Below, piece after piece: positions 51,895 to 59,872 of a DNA stretch of 64,000 bases; position 1 is the stretch's first letter, and every line of letters starts with the position of its first letter. This DNA is from Rhizonema sp. PD37 (GTDB taxonomy: Bacteria > Cyanobacteriota > Cyanobacteriia > Cyanobacteriales > Nostocaceae). The notes below the pieces were generated by a model, which saw only the letters and a program-made list of their open reading frames with translations, made no database searches and was not told where the DNA came from. The position numbers and the translations under genes are program-made. Where the stretch lies: NCBI GenBank assembly GCA_029379215.1, contig JAQYWO010000005.1:1-64000 (forward strand), written 5' to 3'.

Positions 51895-52109
51895 TACCTC
51901 TGCCTTGGGAAGTTAAGCTATGTAGAAATTGCATGTCCGGTTTTCATCCTTGGTCGCTCTAGGAAAAATTACCACGCTTACTTTCCGCGAAAAAAAGCCA
52001 CCGAGTTTTTACGGAATTTTTCCTAAATCTGTCTAAAGTTAGATCCGCAATTTCCCTTAATAATACGATAGTTGGGTATATGACTAATTAGTTAAATATA
52101 CTCAACTTA

Positions 52110-52715
52110 ATGAAGCGAAGTTTAACGACAACATACTCAGCACCTACGTATCTTGTTAAAACTGCAACTATAGTTTTATTGTTCCTTGGCAGTGTTGGTA
52201 TTGTTGGAGGTAGCTTTCTCCTCAGAAAAACTTTCAGCAGTACAGCAGAAACTCAGACAATAACTGATATTTCTCGCTATAAAGAAATTCGGAATCATCT
52301 TTGGTCTAATCAAGCACCAATTAAGCATTTTCCCACTGAGATTCCTGGCAATGCTTCAAATGTACGCGTTGTCTATTCTCCTGCTTTCTCTCAAAGTGGC
52401 AGTTATTTTCAACTGAGGCTAAAACAGTCACCACAAAACATAGAAAAATTACTTTTGCATTATCGAGAGATTTCTAAATATAAGTATATAGGTGGTAACA
52501 CCAACGACCACGCCAACCTACCTAACGGTGTACCGACAACTTTCTTCTATACTAGTGACTCTCATCAAGATTCCTTTCCACCCAGTTATGAAATATTGGT
52601 ATTAGATGCACATCACAAAGGAAGCCGCGACTTCAAGTGGAATCATGGCGATACCTCTGGGGTAGCGATAGATCGTTCAGCGTCGGAAATTGTGTATTGG
52701 GCTGAAGATTGGTAA
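52110..52715 (+). CDS. Hypothetical membrane-anchored protein
   Basis: A 201-residue protein with one N-terminal membrane helix (TATIVLLFLGSVGIVGGSFLL), so it is probably anchored with its main part outside. The rest (RNHLWSNQAPIKHFPTEIPGNASNVRVVYSPAF... WNHGDTSGVAIDRSASEIVYWAEDW) resembles hypothetical cyanobacterial proteins, but no domain or catalytic motif is recognisable. It converges on the glycosyltransferase gene with a 10-bp gap. Confidence 0.7.
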   Translation: MKRSLTTTYSAPTYLVKTATIVLLFLGSVGIVGGSFLLRKTFSSTAETQTITDISRYKEIRNHLWSNQAPIKHFPTEIPGNASNVRVVYSPAFSQSGSYFQLRLKQSPQNIEKLLLHYREISKYKYIGGNTNDHANLPNGVPTTFFYTSDSHQDSFPPSYEILVLDAHHKGSRDFKWNHGDTSGVAIDRSASEIVYWAEDW

Positions 52716-52725
52716 TGCAATATTG

Positions 52726-54525
52726 TTAAAACAATTGAAAATTAGCGGATTGGCAAGATAGATTAGGGTTATAATAAGGGTCTCCTCGGAGAATTTTGAG
52801 ATAGTCATTCCACTTATTATTTAATAGAGAAATTTCTCCAGGGCTAGCACTTTTCTCTTGGCTGACGGATTGATAGTGAATAAGTTGAGCGTAAGGTGTA
52901 ACAACATTGCGATATCCTGCTTGATGCGCTTTCAAGCATAAATCTACATCATTGTAGTTATGCGGAAACAGCTCATCTAATCCTCCTAACTGCTGAAACA
53001 GCTCTTGTCGAATCATCAAGCAAGCAGCCGTCACAGCTAAGTAAGTTTTATTGACAATATTTGAACAATAATAACCTGGGTTTTCACTATCAAAACCGTA
53101 AAATGCATGACAGGGATTTCCTTCTAAAAATATCATGCCTGTATGCTGTATTCTCCCGTTAGGTGATAAAAGTTTTGCTCCTACAGCACCAATTTCTGTC
53201 TGTTGTGCAAATTCTAACATTGACTCCAGCCAGTCTGGAGAAAGCACCTTTGTATTATCATTGAGTAACAGTAAGAATTCTCCTTTGGCTTTGGCGACTC
53301 CTGCATTGATTCGCATGGAGAAGTTAAATTGTTCGTGACAGTGGACGAGTTGTACACAAGGAGATGCGATAACTTTTAAAGTTGACTCGGGAATATCATA
53401 TCCATCAACTACGATAATTTCATAATGAAGGTAAGTACTCAATTGCTTTATGCTGCGGATACAATCTTCCAAAAGACACACAGAACCTTTGGAAGTATCA
53501 ATCTTTTTTCCGGTACTGGGAATGATAATGCTGACTAGCGGTTTGCCAATGAGATGACGTCTAACTCTATAAATACCTGGATTTAAAGTTTCTTCCACAT
53601 ATCCAGGATATGGACTGCGTTCTATCATTGCTTGGAGAGCTTTTTTGCCAGCAGTGTATGCCCACGGCTTCGCTTGTATACCAGAAGCGGCAGATGATGG
53701 GATGATACGCCAGTGATAGAGAACTTTTGCGATATGATAGATGCTCTGCGTGTTTTCTACGACTCGTAATACAAGATCATAATCTTGCGAACCGTCAAAC
53801 GTGCTGCGGAAGCCACCGATATCACGAATAATACTAGTACGATAAACACCTAGATGACAGGTGTACATGCATGAGTAGAAATACTCTGGGGACCAATCTG
53901 GTTTAAAACATGGATGAGAACGTTTGCCTTGAGTATTTATTTTATCTTCATCACTATAAATGAAGTCTGCCTCTGGATGCTGGTTAATTAGCTTAGCATT
54001 CTCAAATAAAGCATCAATTGCGAATTCATCATCATGATCCAAAAGGGCGATATATTCTCCTGTTACCAATTCTAAAGCAGAGTTGCTAGCGGCTGAGATA
54101 TTCCCATTTTCTGTACGAAATACAACTTTAATACGTGAGTCAAGTTTGCTATATTCAGTCAGAATTGAGCGAATGTGAGGTTTTGGAGAAGCATCATCAG
54201 CAATACATAGTTCCCAGTTTGGATATATTTGATTTTGAACAGATTGAATTGCTTTCTCCAACCATTTCGCCTCTACGTTGTAAACAGGCATGATGATCGA
54301 GAATTTAGGATGCAACTCCCATAGCTCAATTTGTTCAAGAGCATTCGTGATATCATGCTTTGTCAAGCAATTTTTTTTCAGCCATTCTTTATACGCCTGA
54401 TGAGTTTTCGTTGTCCTAATTTGAGATACTATACGTTGATAGAAAAAATGTATAAGTCCTCGTACACCTTGCGATCGCCAGACACGTTGAACTTTGAAAA
54501 TTTTGTGATTGATAGAAAATATCAT
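52726..54525 (-). CDS. Double-domain family 2 glycosyltransferase
   Basis: A 599-residue enzyme with two GT2 domains. The first (about 75-290) has FSIIMPVYNVEAKWLEKAIQSV, CIADDASP and EYIALLDHDDEF. The second (about 330-590) has LVSIIIPSTGKK, EIIVVDGYD, GEFLLLLNDNT and DLCLKAHQAGYRNVVTPYA. Such enzymes make rhamnan- or mannan-type polymers, each domain forming one linkage. It is the downstream end of the export locus (Wzm, Wzt, methyltransferase, GT2, GT2) on the minus strand and lies ~390 bp after its paralogue. Confidence 0.92.
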   Translation of the reverse strand: MIFSINHKIFKVQRVWRSQGVRGLIHFFYQRIVSQIRTTKTHQAYKEWLKKNCLTKHDITNALEQIELWELHPKFSIIMPVYNVEAKWLEKAIQSVQNQIYPNWELCIADDASPKPHIRSILTEYSKLDSRIKVVFRTENGNISAASNSALELVTGEYIALLDHDDEFAIDALFENAKLINQHPEADFIYSDEDKINTQGKRSHPCFKPDWSPEYFYSCMYTCHLGVYRTSIIRDIGGFRSTFDGSQDYDLVLRVVENTQSIYHIAKVLYHWRIIPSSAASGIQAKPWAYTAGKKALQAMIERSPYPGYVEETLNPGIYRVRRHLIGKPLVSIIIPSTGKKIDTSKGSVCLLEDCIRSIKQLSTYLHYEIIVVDGYDIPESTLKVIASPCVQLVHCHEQFNFSMRINAGVAKAKGEFLLLLNDNTKVLSPDWLESMLEFAQQTEIGAVGAKLLSPNGRIQHTGMIFLEGNPCHAFYGFDSENPGYYCSNIVNKTYLAVTAACLMIRQELFQQLGGLDELFPHNYNDVDLCLKAHQAGYRNVVTPYAQLIHYQSVSQEKSASPGEISLLNNKWNDYLKILRGDPYYNPNLSCQSANFQLF

Positions 54526-54914
54526 TTCTGCTAGATTAACTTTTTTGTTCTATGTTAGTAAGTATTTAGCCATTTGCTTTATTAGTTAGTAAGACTTGTA
54601 CGATGATAGTTTTATGTCTATATATATACAAAGTTTCTTATATAGCGATCCTAATTGAATCGTGAGAATTATGTTTTGATTAAACCGCCCTGACGCTCGT
54701 TCCTCGCTAACGCTGCGCTAACACCAGTCGCCTACGGCGGGAAAACGCCTCATGCGCGCTGGTTCACCAAGAACGCCAAGAAAAGAAAGAGAGAGAATTT
54801 AATAAATGATTTAGGACTGCTATAGTACGCTGGATGTGGAAATAGAGTTAGCAGTCAAAACTGCAAAAAGGTACTTAATCAAAGCTTTTTAATTTTTAGT
54901 CTTGCAAAGGATGA
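54526..54914. other. Intergenic region with nested repeats
   Basis: No gene. A CGCCAAGA-type repeat (AAACCGCC ... AAGAACGCCAAGAAAAG) is split at about 54691 by an ~80-bp element of the palindromic family (CCAGTCGCCTACGGCGGG... GCGCTGGTTCACC). The order shows that the palindromic element moved after the CGCCAAGA repeat was in place. Confidence 0.7.
54692..54771 (-). repeat. Palindromic-family element nested in a CGCCAAGA repeat
   Basis: Read on the minus strand, GGTGAACCAGCGC... GTAGGCGACTGG aligns with GGTGAGACCAGCGC... GTAGGCGACTGG of the element in the Uma2 gene. The central stem has changed (GGCG/CGCC instead of GGAGGG/CCCTCC) yet still pairs. Confidence 0.7.
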
Positions 54915-56882
54915 CTATACTTCTATACTAAAATCAACTAGTGTTTTACTTAGATTTGGATTGTAGCAAGGATCTAAATCAATAATTTCTTTCCATTTCT
55001 TCTGCATATACTTTACTTCTTTAATAAATCGAGCGTGCTTTTCTGGAGTATCCTCATATCCCCTACTTTTTGACTCATAATGATAAAGCATGACATGAGG
55101 TAGATAAATGTTTCTGTAACCTTGTTTTAGAATCTTTAAGCATAAATCTACATCATTAAAAGCGACTGCAAGTTCTTCTTCAAAGCCTCCAACAGCTTCA
55201 AAAACTTCTCGCCTAGCCATTAAACAAGCTGCTGTCACACAGGAATAGTTGTTAACAGTCAATATTTGACCAAAATATCCTGGTGAACTAGCAGAGAAAT
55301 GTTTGTGAGAGTGATTTGCTACTCCTCCAATACCCATGACTACACCAGCATGCTGAACTGTATCATCAGGATATAAAAGCAAAGTTCCAACCGCTCCAAT
55401 AGAAGATCTTTGAGCTTGTTCAACCATTGCGTCAATCCAGTCATGAGTAATAACTTCTATATCATTATTTAAAAATAAGATGTAATCTCCCAAGGCTTGA
55501 CTAACAGCGTAGTTGTTTATTTTAGAATAATTAAAAGGTATATCAAGTTTATAAGCTCTAAAACGATTTGCTTCCAGTTTTTGCCATTTAGCAATAATAT
55601 CGGCAGTCTTTTGCTCTTGACTACCGTTATCTATGAGAATGACTTCGTAGTTTGGATAAACAGATTTTTCAAAAATAGATGTCAGACATTTGTCTACAAC
55701 ATCACCTAAATCTCTAGTAGGAATGATGATACTGACTAGCTTATAATCTGATATTGTATATCGAATAATATAGTGCCCTATCAGGCTGCCTGCTTGTGTC
55801 ACTAAACCATCTTCGCCTCTTCTTTGAAGAGCATCTGCTAAAGCTTTTTCTGCGGCGATCGCTGCATACGGTTTGACATCAGATCTACTTGCTGCCGACT
55901 GTGGATGAATTCTCCAGTGGTAGATAACTTTAGGTATGTGGAAAATATTTTTTGTTTTTTCCGTGAACCTAAGTACTAAATCGTAATCTTGACTACCCTC
56001 ATAACCCTGTCTAAACCCGCCAATTTCGTTGACTAAAGTTTTACGGTAGACTCCTAGGTGACAAGTGTACATCCGAGATAGAAATGTATCAGGACACCAA
56101 TCGGGTTTGAAAAACGGTTCCCTGAGTTTATTTTGCTCGTCAATTTTATCTTCATCAGAATAAATCATGTCTGCATCTGGATGTCGATTTAGGAGGAGAG
56201 CGACCTCATATAATGCATTAGGTGTAAGTAAATCATCATGATCTAGTAAAGCCATGAATTCACCTGTTGCGATTTCTAAAGCTGAGTTAGAAGCACATGA
56301 AATATGTCCATTTTTTTCCCTAAAAGTAACTTTAATTCTTCTGTCTTTAGCTGCAAATTCTTTCAAAGTTTGCTTGATATGAGGTTCTGTGGAGGCATCA
56401 TCAGCAATACATAATTCCCAACGAGGATATACCTGATTTAATACAGATAATATCGCCTGTTCCAGAAAAAGCTTAGGTGTATTGTACACAGGCATAACAA
56501 TACTGATTAATGGCTTGTAACTGAGTAACTTTACACTCTCAGTCATCTTCCTTAAGTCAGCTTGCTGGGGATAGTTTTTGTTTAGCCAATGTTGGTAGAT
56601 AATATCATCACTACAAGGAGTTTCTAGCAAAACTTCTAAAGGAGATGAGACATCAACTCTAGGTGAAGATTTTTTGAAGAATTTAGCTAAGGCGTTGCTG
56701 ATTACCTTACTTTTTACAATATCCTGCCAATTTTTTCCAGATGAAACAGTTTGTCTATGTATATTTTTGTGAAGATGAGGATGCGATTGCTCAAGTTTCA
56801 CCTGATTTTCTAATAACTGCAAGTGGCGCTGGTTTAGTTCAGCCTGATTAAACAGTAATTGAGACTGTGGTTCTTCAATCAT
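54915..56882 (-). CDS. Double-domain family 2 glycosyltransferase with N-terminal coiled segment
   Basis: A 655-residue paralogue of the previous enzyme. Residues 1-60 are Gln/Leu-rich (QLLFNQAELNQRHLQLLENQ) and may form a coiled coil for pairing with a partner. The first GT2 domain (about 125-340) has LISIVMPVYNTPKLFLEQAI, LCIADDAST and FMALLDHDDLL. The second (about 385-650) has LVSIIIPTRDLGDVVDKCL, VILIDNGSQE, YILFLNNDIEV and DLCLKILKQGYRNIYLP. It starts 57 bases after the methyltransferase gene. It probably polymerises the exported glycan. Confidence 0.92.
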   Translation of the reverse strand: MIEEPQSQLLFNQAELNQRHLQLLENQVKLEQSHPHLHKNIHRQTVSSGKNWQDIVKSKVISNALAKFFKKSSPRVDVSSPLEVLLETPCSDDIIYQHWLNKNYPQQADLRKMTESVKLLSYKPLISIVMPVYNTPKLFLEQAILSVLNQVYPRWELCIADDASTEPHIKQTLKEFAAKDRRIKVTFREKNGHISCASNSALEIATGEFMALLDHDDLLTPNALYEVALLLNRHPDADMIYSDEDKIDEQNKLREPFFKPDWCPDTFLSRMYTCHLGVYRKTLVNEIGGFRQGYEGSQDYDLVLRFTEKTKNIFHIPKVIYHWRIHPQSAASRSDVKPYAAIAAEKALADALQRRGEDGLVTQAGSLIGHYIIRYTISDYKLVSIIIPTRDLGDVVDKCLTSIFEKSVYPNYEVILIDNGSQEQKTADIIAKWQKLEANRFRAYKLDIPFNYSKINNYAVSQALGDYILFLNNDIEVITHDWIDAMVEQAQRSSIGAVGTLLLYPDDTVQHAGVVMGIGGVANHSHKHFSASSPGYFGQILTVNNYSCVTAACLMARREVFEAVGGFEEELAVAFNDVDLCLKILKQGYRNIYLPHVMLYHYESKSRGYEDTPEKHARFIKEVKYMQKKWKEIIDLDPCYNPNLSKTLVDFSIEV

Positions 56883-56939
56883 TCAATCATACATCCTTGA
56901 TTTACGTTTAATTGACTATTTTTATTTAAATGTAAGGTA

Positions 56940-58166
56940 TCAATTGACTTTAAATCCCAGAGAACTTTTCAATTTGAGCCAACGTTGTCGCAGTTTCCAG
57001 AATTTACTGCTCTCCATTGCTTGAATTATATTTTGACAACTTCCCCAGCTTACATGAGCTTGTTGTAACTGAGACTGAAGTTGTTGCTGTTGTAGTTGAG
57101 AGTGCGCTAAGTTGGCTTCAGTATCTTGTAATTTTAACTGCAATTGCTCTAGCTCAACTTCCGTTTGTTGCACTTCCTCTTGCAAGCGATCGCATTCAAC
57201 TTGTTTTTGCCGATATTGAGATTGCGATCGCTCTATTTCTGTTTTGTAATCTTTGAGTTGAGTTTGTGATTGCTCTAGCTCTATGCGAATTTGCTCTAAC
57301 TGATTGTGGGTAAACTTAAATTTATCAGCCTGCTCAGAATATTCTTGATTCAAAGATGTGTACTTTCCTTCTAAAGCTGCATACTTTTCTTCTAAAGCTG
57401 CATACTTTTCTTCTACAACTGCATGCATTCCTTCTAAAGCTATATATTTCCCCTCTAATGTTGAAGGAAATGCTCTGACGATAAACTGTAATGTATCTGC
57501 ATCTTCATCTTGTTCAATTTCTTGGAGAATTCTCAGATCAAAACTCTCCTTCCTTATATTTGGTATTAAATTAGACATTGATAAAACTGGAATTTTCGTT
57601 CGTTCCATCTGATTTACAAAGTATCCAGAACGAGCAAACAATTCCTCAACTGTTTTCCGCGTAAAAAACCTGAGGTGAGTATTGTCTAAAATTCCTTGTG
57701 TCATATACTCAAATCGTCCCTGCAATAAAGCCAATCGAATGGCTCCATGAGCAATATTGGGAATTGAAGCCACCACATATCCTTCTGGCTTTAATAACTG
57801 CCGAGTTTCCTCCAGCAATTTCCACGGATCGCGCAGGTGTTCTAAAACATCTCCAAATACAACCACATCAAAAGCTTGTTTGGGTAAAATTTCAGTCAGA
57901 GACACAAAATCTAAATCGACAACAAGAACTTGTTCACAATATTGCTCAGCAACTTTTGCTGCCTGAGGATTTACCTCGACACCTGTCACCTGGCATCCCT
58001 TAGCTGTAAGCATTTGAGCAAAATCACCTACTGCACAGCCAAAATCGATAACTCGCTTGTTATTTCCTACCAAGCGCAGCATTTTCTTCAAACTATTATT
58101 ATCATCTAAATCATCTTCAGATATATTTGATATTAAATGATAACTTTTCTCATTGTTAATATTCAT
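56940..58166 (-). CDS. SAM-dependent methyltransferase with C-terminal coiled-coil tail
   Basis: About 408 residues. The N-terminal ~230 form a class I methyltransferase (RVIDFGCAVGDFAQMLTAKG, FDVVVFGDVLEHLRDPWKLLEETRQLLKPEGYVVASIPN). From about 235 to 385 the protein is one long coiled coil (EEKYAALEEKYAALEGKY... LEQIRIELEQSQTQLKDY... ) ending in a basic tail. Part is encoded by 21-bp tandem repeats (57368-57451), one unit per heptad. E. coli WbdD, which methyl-caps the O9a polymer, also joins a methyltransferase to a coiled-coil ruler; that analogy is inference. The upstream start at 58226 would overlap repeat-like DNA; MNINNEKSYHLI at 58166 is better. It originally followed wzt directly; IscB now separates them. 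Confidence 0.85.
   Translation of the reverse strand: MNINNEKSYHLISNISEDDLDDNNSLKKMLRLVGNNKRVIDFGCAVGDFAQMLTAKGCQVTGVEVNPQAAKVAEQYCEQVLVVDLDFVSLTEILPKQAFDVVVFGDVLEHLRDPWKLLEETRQLLKPEGYVVASIPNIAHGAIRLALLQGRFEYMTQGILDNTHLRFFTRKTVEELFARSGYFVNQMERTKIPVLSMSNLIPNIRKESFDLRILQEIEQDEDADTLQFIVRAFPSTLEGKYIALEGMHAVVEEKYAALEEKYAALEGKYTSLNQEYSEQADKFKFTHNQLEQIRIELEQSQTQLKDYKTEIERSQSQYRQKQVECDRLQEEVQQTEVELEQLQLKLQDTEANLAHSQLQQQQLQSQLQQAHVSWGSCQNIIQAMESSKFWKLRQRWLKLKSSLGFKVN
57368..57451 (-). repeat. 21-bp tandem repeats encoding coiled-coil heptads
   Basis: Four 21-bp units beginning CTTCTAAAGCTGCATAC on the plus strand. The first two are perfect copies and the third and fourth diverged. Each encodes seven residues (EEKYAAL), exactly one heptad, so gain or loss of units changes coil length without a frameshift. 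Confidence 0.85.
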
Positions 58167-58200
58167 CGGAAAAATTCTCGGTACGGTGGAAACCCCGAAG

Positions 58201-58273
58201 TTTGTTGCTGACTCAGGGAGTAACAAACGTCATTTAGATCGTGTAGGTAAGCGACGCGTGCGAATTTATTCGC
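58201..58273. terminator. Two hairpins after iscB; possible right end of the IscB element
   Basis: TTTGTTGCT - 9 bases - AGTAACAAA (58201-58227, one G-T pair) and GCGAAT-TT-ATTCGC (58260-58273). The second lies 7 bases beyond the iscB stop. IS200/IS605-like elements carry subterminal hairpins, and iscB transcripts also need an end; either would fit. Confidence 0.45.
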
Positions 58274-58280
58274 CTCCAAT

Positions 58281-59570
58281 CTAATTTGCATAATTATATC
58301 CATCTTTTCCATGTATCCTTTTACAGAGCTTGTGAGATATTCCTTGAACACATCCTTTTTTGGTTGAGATATTAAAACTGCCTGACGTTCTAATCGCCAC
58401 TTTTCCGACATACTCACCGATCTTTTTACCAGTCTTAATAATAGCTTTTACAATGTCACCTGTTTGGAACCCGAAGTGTATTTTATTTCTAGGTACATAG
58501 CGAATAGGAAACCCAAACTTATTAGTACGACACGATTGCCTAGAACCGTGCCCAGTAGCTTGAATTAACAACGGTTTAACACCTCTTGTCTTCAATTTCT
58601 CAGGCGTTGAATCACCCACACACGCCGCATCTATCCAGTGGGTTTTATTCAATTCTTGTTTGGTTCTATTAAATTTAGTCAACCCGCCTGAACCTGTTTC
58701 AACGGGTAGTCCTGTTGTTTTAAGCGTTTCTAACAGTTTGAATCTAGTTGTATTTATAGCAGCCGTGTCAACTAGAGGTTTTTTAGAAAGGGCAAGAATT
58801 TTCTTTAACTTTTCCGGTTCTTTTTTGAGGAAATCTTTGACATCTTTAGTCCCCTTTTTCTGATTACATTTCTCACAACTTAAGGTGAGATTTGAAATTC
58901 TATTTGATCCTCCTTTAGCTCTGGGTACAATATGTTCTACTTGCAGAGGTAAGTTAGGTTTACAACAATAGACACAATTTCGACCAAACTTCTCCAGGAG
59001 ATATTGTCGTGTCTCATACCCAAATAATGTTCCTTGCTGATACAATGCACCAGTAATCTCAGGGTTCTGCATAAGTTGCGTGTCAAACTTGACTAATTCT
59101 TGGGATATGGCAGATATTGGGGCAAATTTGATTAGCTTCTTCACCCAAGTTTCGATATTATAAACACGACTCATTAAACTTGGTGCTAACCATCCGTCAA
59201 AACGGTTTCTGTTATCAAATCTCGGTTGACGATAACGAGTTTTTCTCGCTCTTCTACCTCTACGGAGTTGTCTACGAGAAGTTAAAGCATCTCTAATAGC
59301 AAAGCCTCTATGTTGCAGTTCTGCGGCAAATACAACTTCGCCTGTTGAATCGTTTACTAGTACTATGCCAGTTGTTTTTGCACCAGGGTCGAGCTTAATT
59401 CTTAATGGTGAAACAGTTAAGTCAGGATGTAACTCCTTGAGAATGATTGTGAACGGGTACTGTCTAAAAACAGCAGCCTTTTGATTTCTCAACAGTTGTC
59501 TTGCTTGTGCTTGATGAATTGGGTTAAGAGGTCTGAAGTTGGAGTCAATTACTAATACTTTGGACATCAA
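58281..59570 (-). CDS. iscB: IscB-type RNA-guided HNH/RuvC nuclease
   Basis: A 429-residue IscB, the transposon-linked ancestor group of Cas9. The N-terminal PLMP-like domain reads VLVIDSNFRPLNPIHQAQARQLL. RuvC-I follows with D61 (LRIKLDPGAKTTG), then an Arg-rich bridge helix (SRRQLRRGRRARKTRYRQ, about 98-115). RuvC-II has E158 (ISQELVKFD). The HNH domain has zinc pairs C199xxC202 and C232xxC235, catalytic H213 in VEHIVPRAKGG, and N227. RuvC-III has H311 and D314 (THWIDAACVG). A basic ~110-residue tail, probably the PAM-interacting part, includes RYVPRNKIHFGFQTGDIVKA. All catalytic residues are present. No TnpA is nearby. The putative omega RNA is encoded just upstream on the same strand. It sits between wzt and the methyltransferase gene of the export locus. 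Confidence 0.93.
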   Translation of the reverse strand: MMSKVLVIDSNFRPLNPIHQAQARQLLRNQKAAVFRQYPFTIILKELHPDLTVSPLRIKLDPGAKTTGIVLVNDSTGEVVFAAELQHRGFAIRDALTSRRQLRRGRRARKTRYRQPRFDNRNRFDGWLAPSLMSRVYNIETWVKKLIKFAPISAISQELVKFDTQLMQNPEITGALYQQGTLFGYETRQYLLEKFGRNCVYCCKPNLPLQVEHIVPRAKGGSNRISNLTLSCEKCNQKKGTKDVKDFLKKEPEKLKKILALSKKPLVDTAAINTTRFKLLETLKTTGLPVETGSGGLTKFNRTKQELNKTHWIDAACVGDSTPEKLKTRGVKPLLIQATGHGSRQSCRTNKFGFPIRYVPRNKIHFGFQTGDIVKAIIKTGKKIGEYVGKVAIRTSGSFNISTKKGCVQGISHKLCKRIHGKDGYNYAN

Positions 59571-59574
59571 GTCC

Positions 59575-59872
59575 CTCCATTGCTGGGTAATGTTAGCCTT
59601 GCTAAAGTTATCGGTCGGTAACTATGAAAACAGCACTGACTTAACCTTATAAACCTGTTTAACTGTCTTCTTCTAGAGGAGCCTGCGCCTACGGAGGGTT
59701 TCCCTCCGTAGGCGACTGGCGTTTCGTGGACTGGCTGCGCATCCCGAAGTAGGAACTTTAACACTTACCGATAACGTAGTCAGTTAAGACTTAAGCGGGT
59801 CAGCTATTTCTAAAAACCGTGAACGCCTAGCAATTGCTAGACGCCCCGTGTCTTTAGACCGGGGTTGCTGAC
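59575..59872 (-). ncRNA. Putative omega RNA (HEARO) of IscB
   Basis: Runs on the minus strand from the 3' end of wzt to the iscB start. It begins TCAGCAAC, then a hairpin CCCCG-GTCTAAAGACA-CGGGG (59844-59864) directly followed by CGTCTAGC-AATT-GCTAGGCG (59824-59843), both shared with the orphan at 45.6 kb. About 250 bases of further potential scaffold follow, including a 13-bp hairpin of the palindromic repeat family at 59686-59714. By the known rule for IscB, the guide would be the bases just 5' of the scaffold, that is the last codons of wzt. The exact ends are inferred. Confidence 0.6.
59686..59714. repeat. Palindromic-family hairpin within the omega-RNA region
   Basis: CGCCTACGGAGGG-TTT-CCCTCCGTAGGCG, a perfect 13-bp stem, followed by ACTGGCG as in the Uma2 insert. 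It may have entered the omega-RNA gene or a spacer between it and iscB. Confidence 0.8.
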
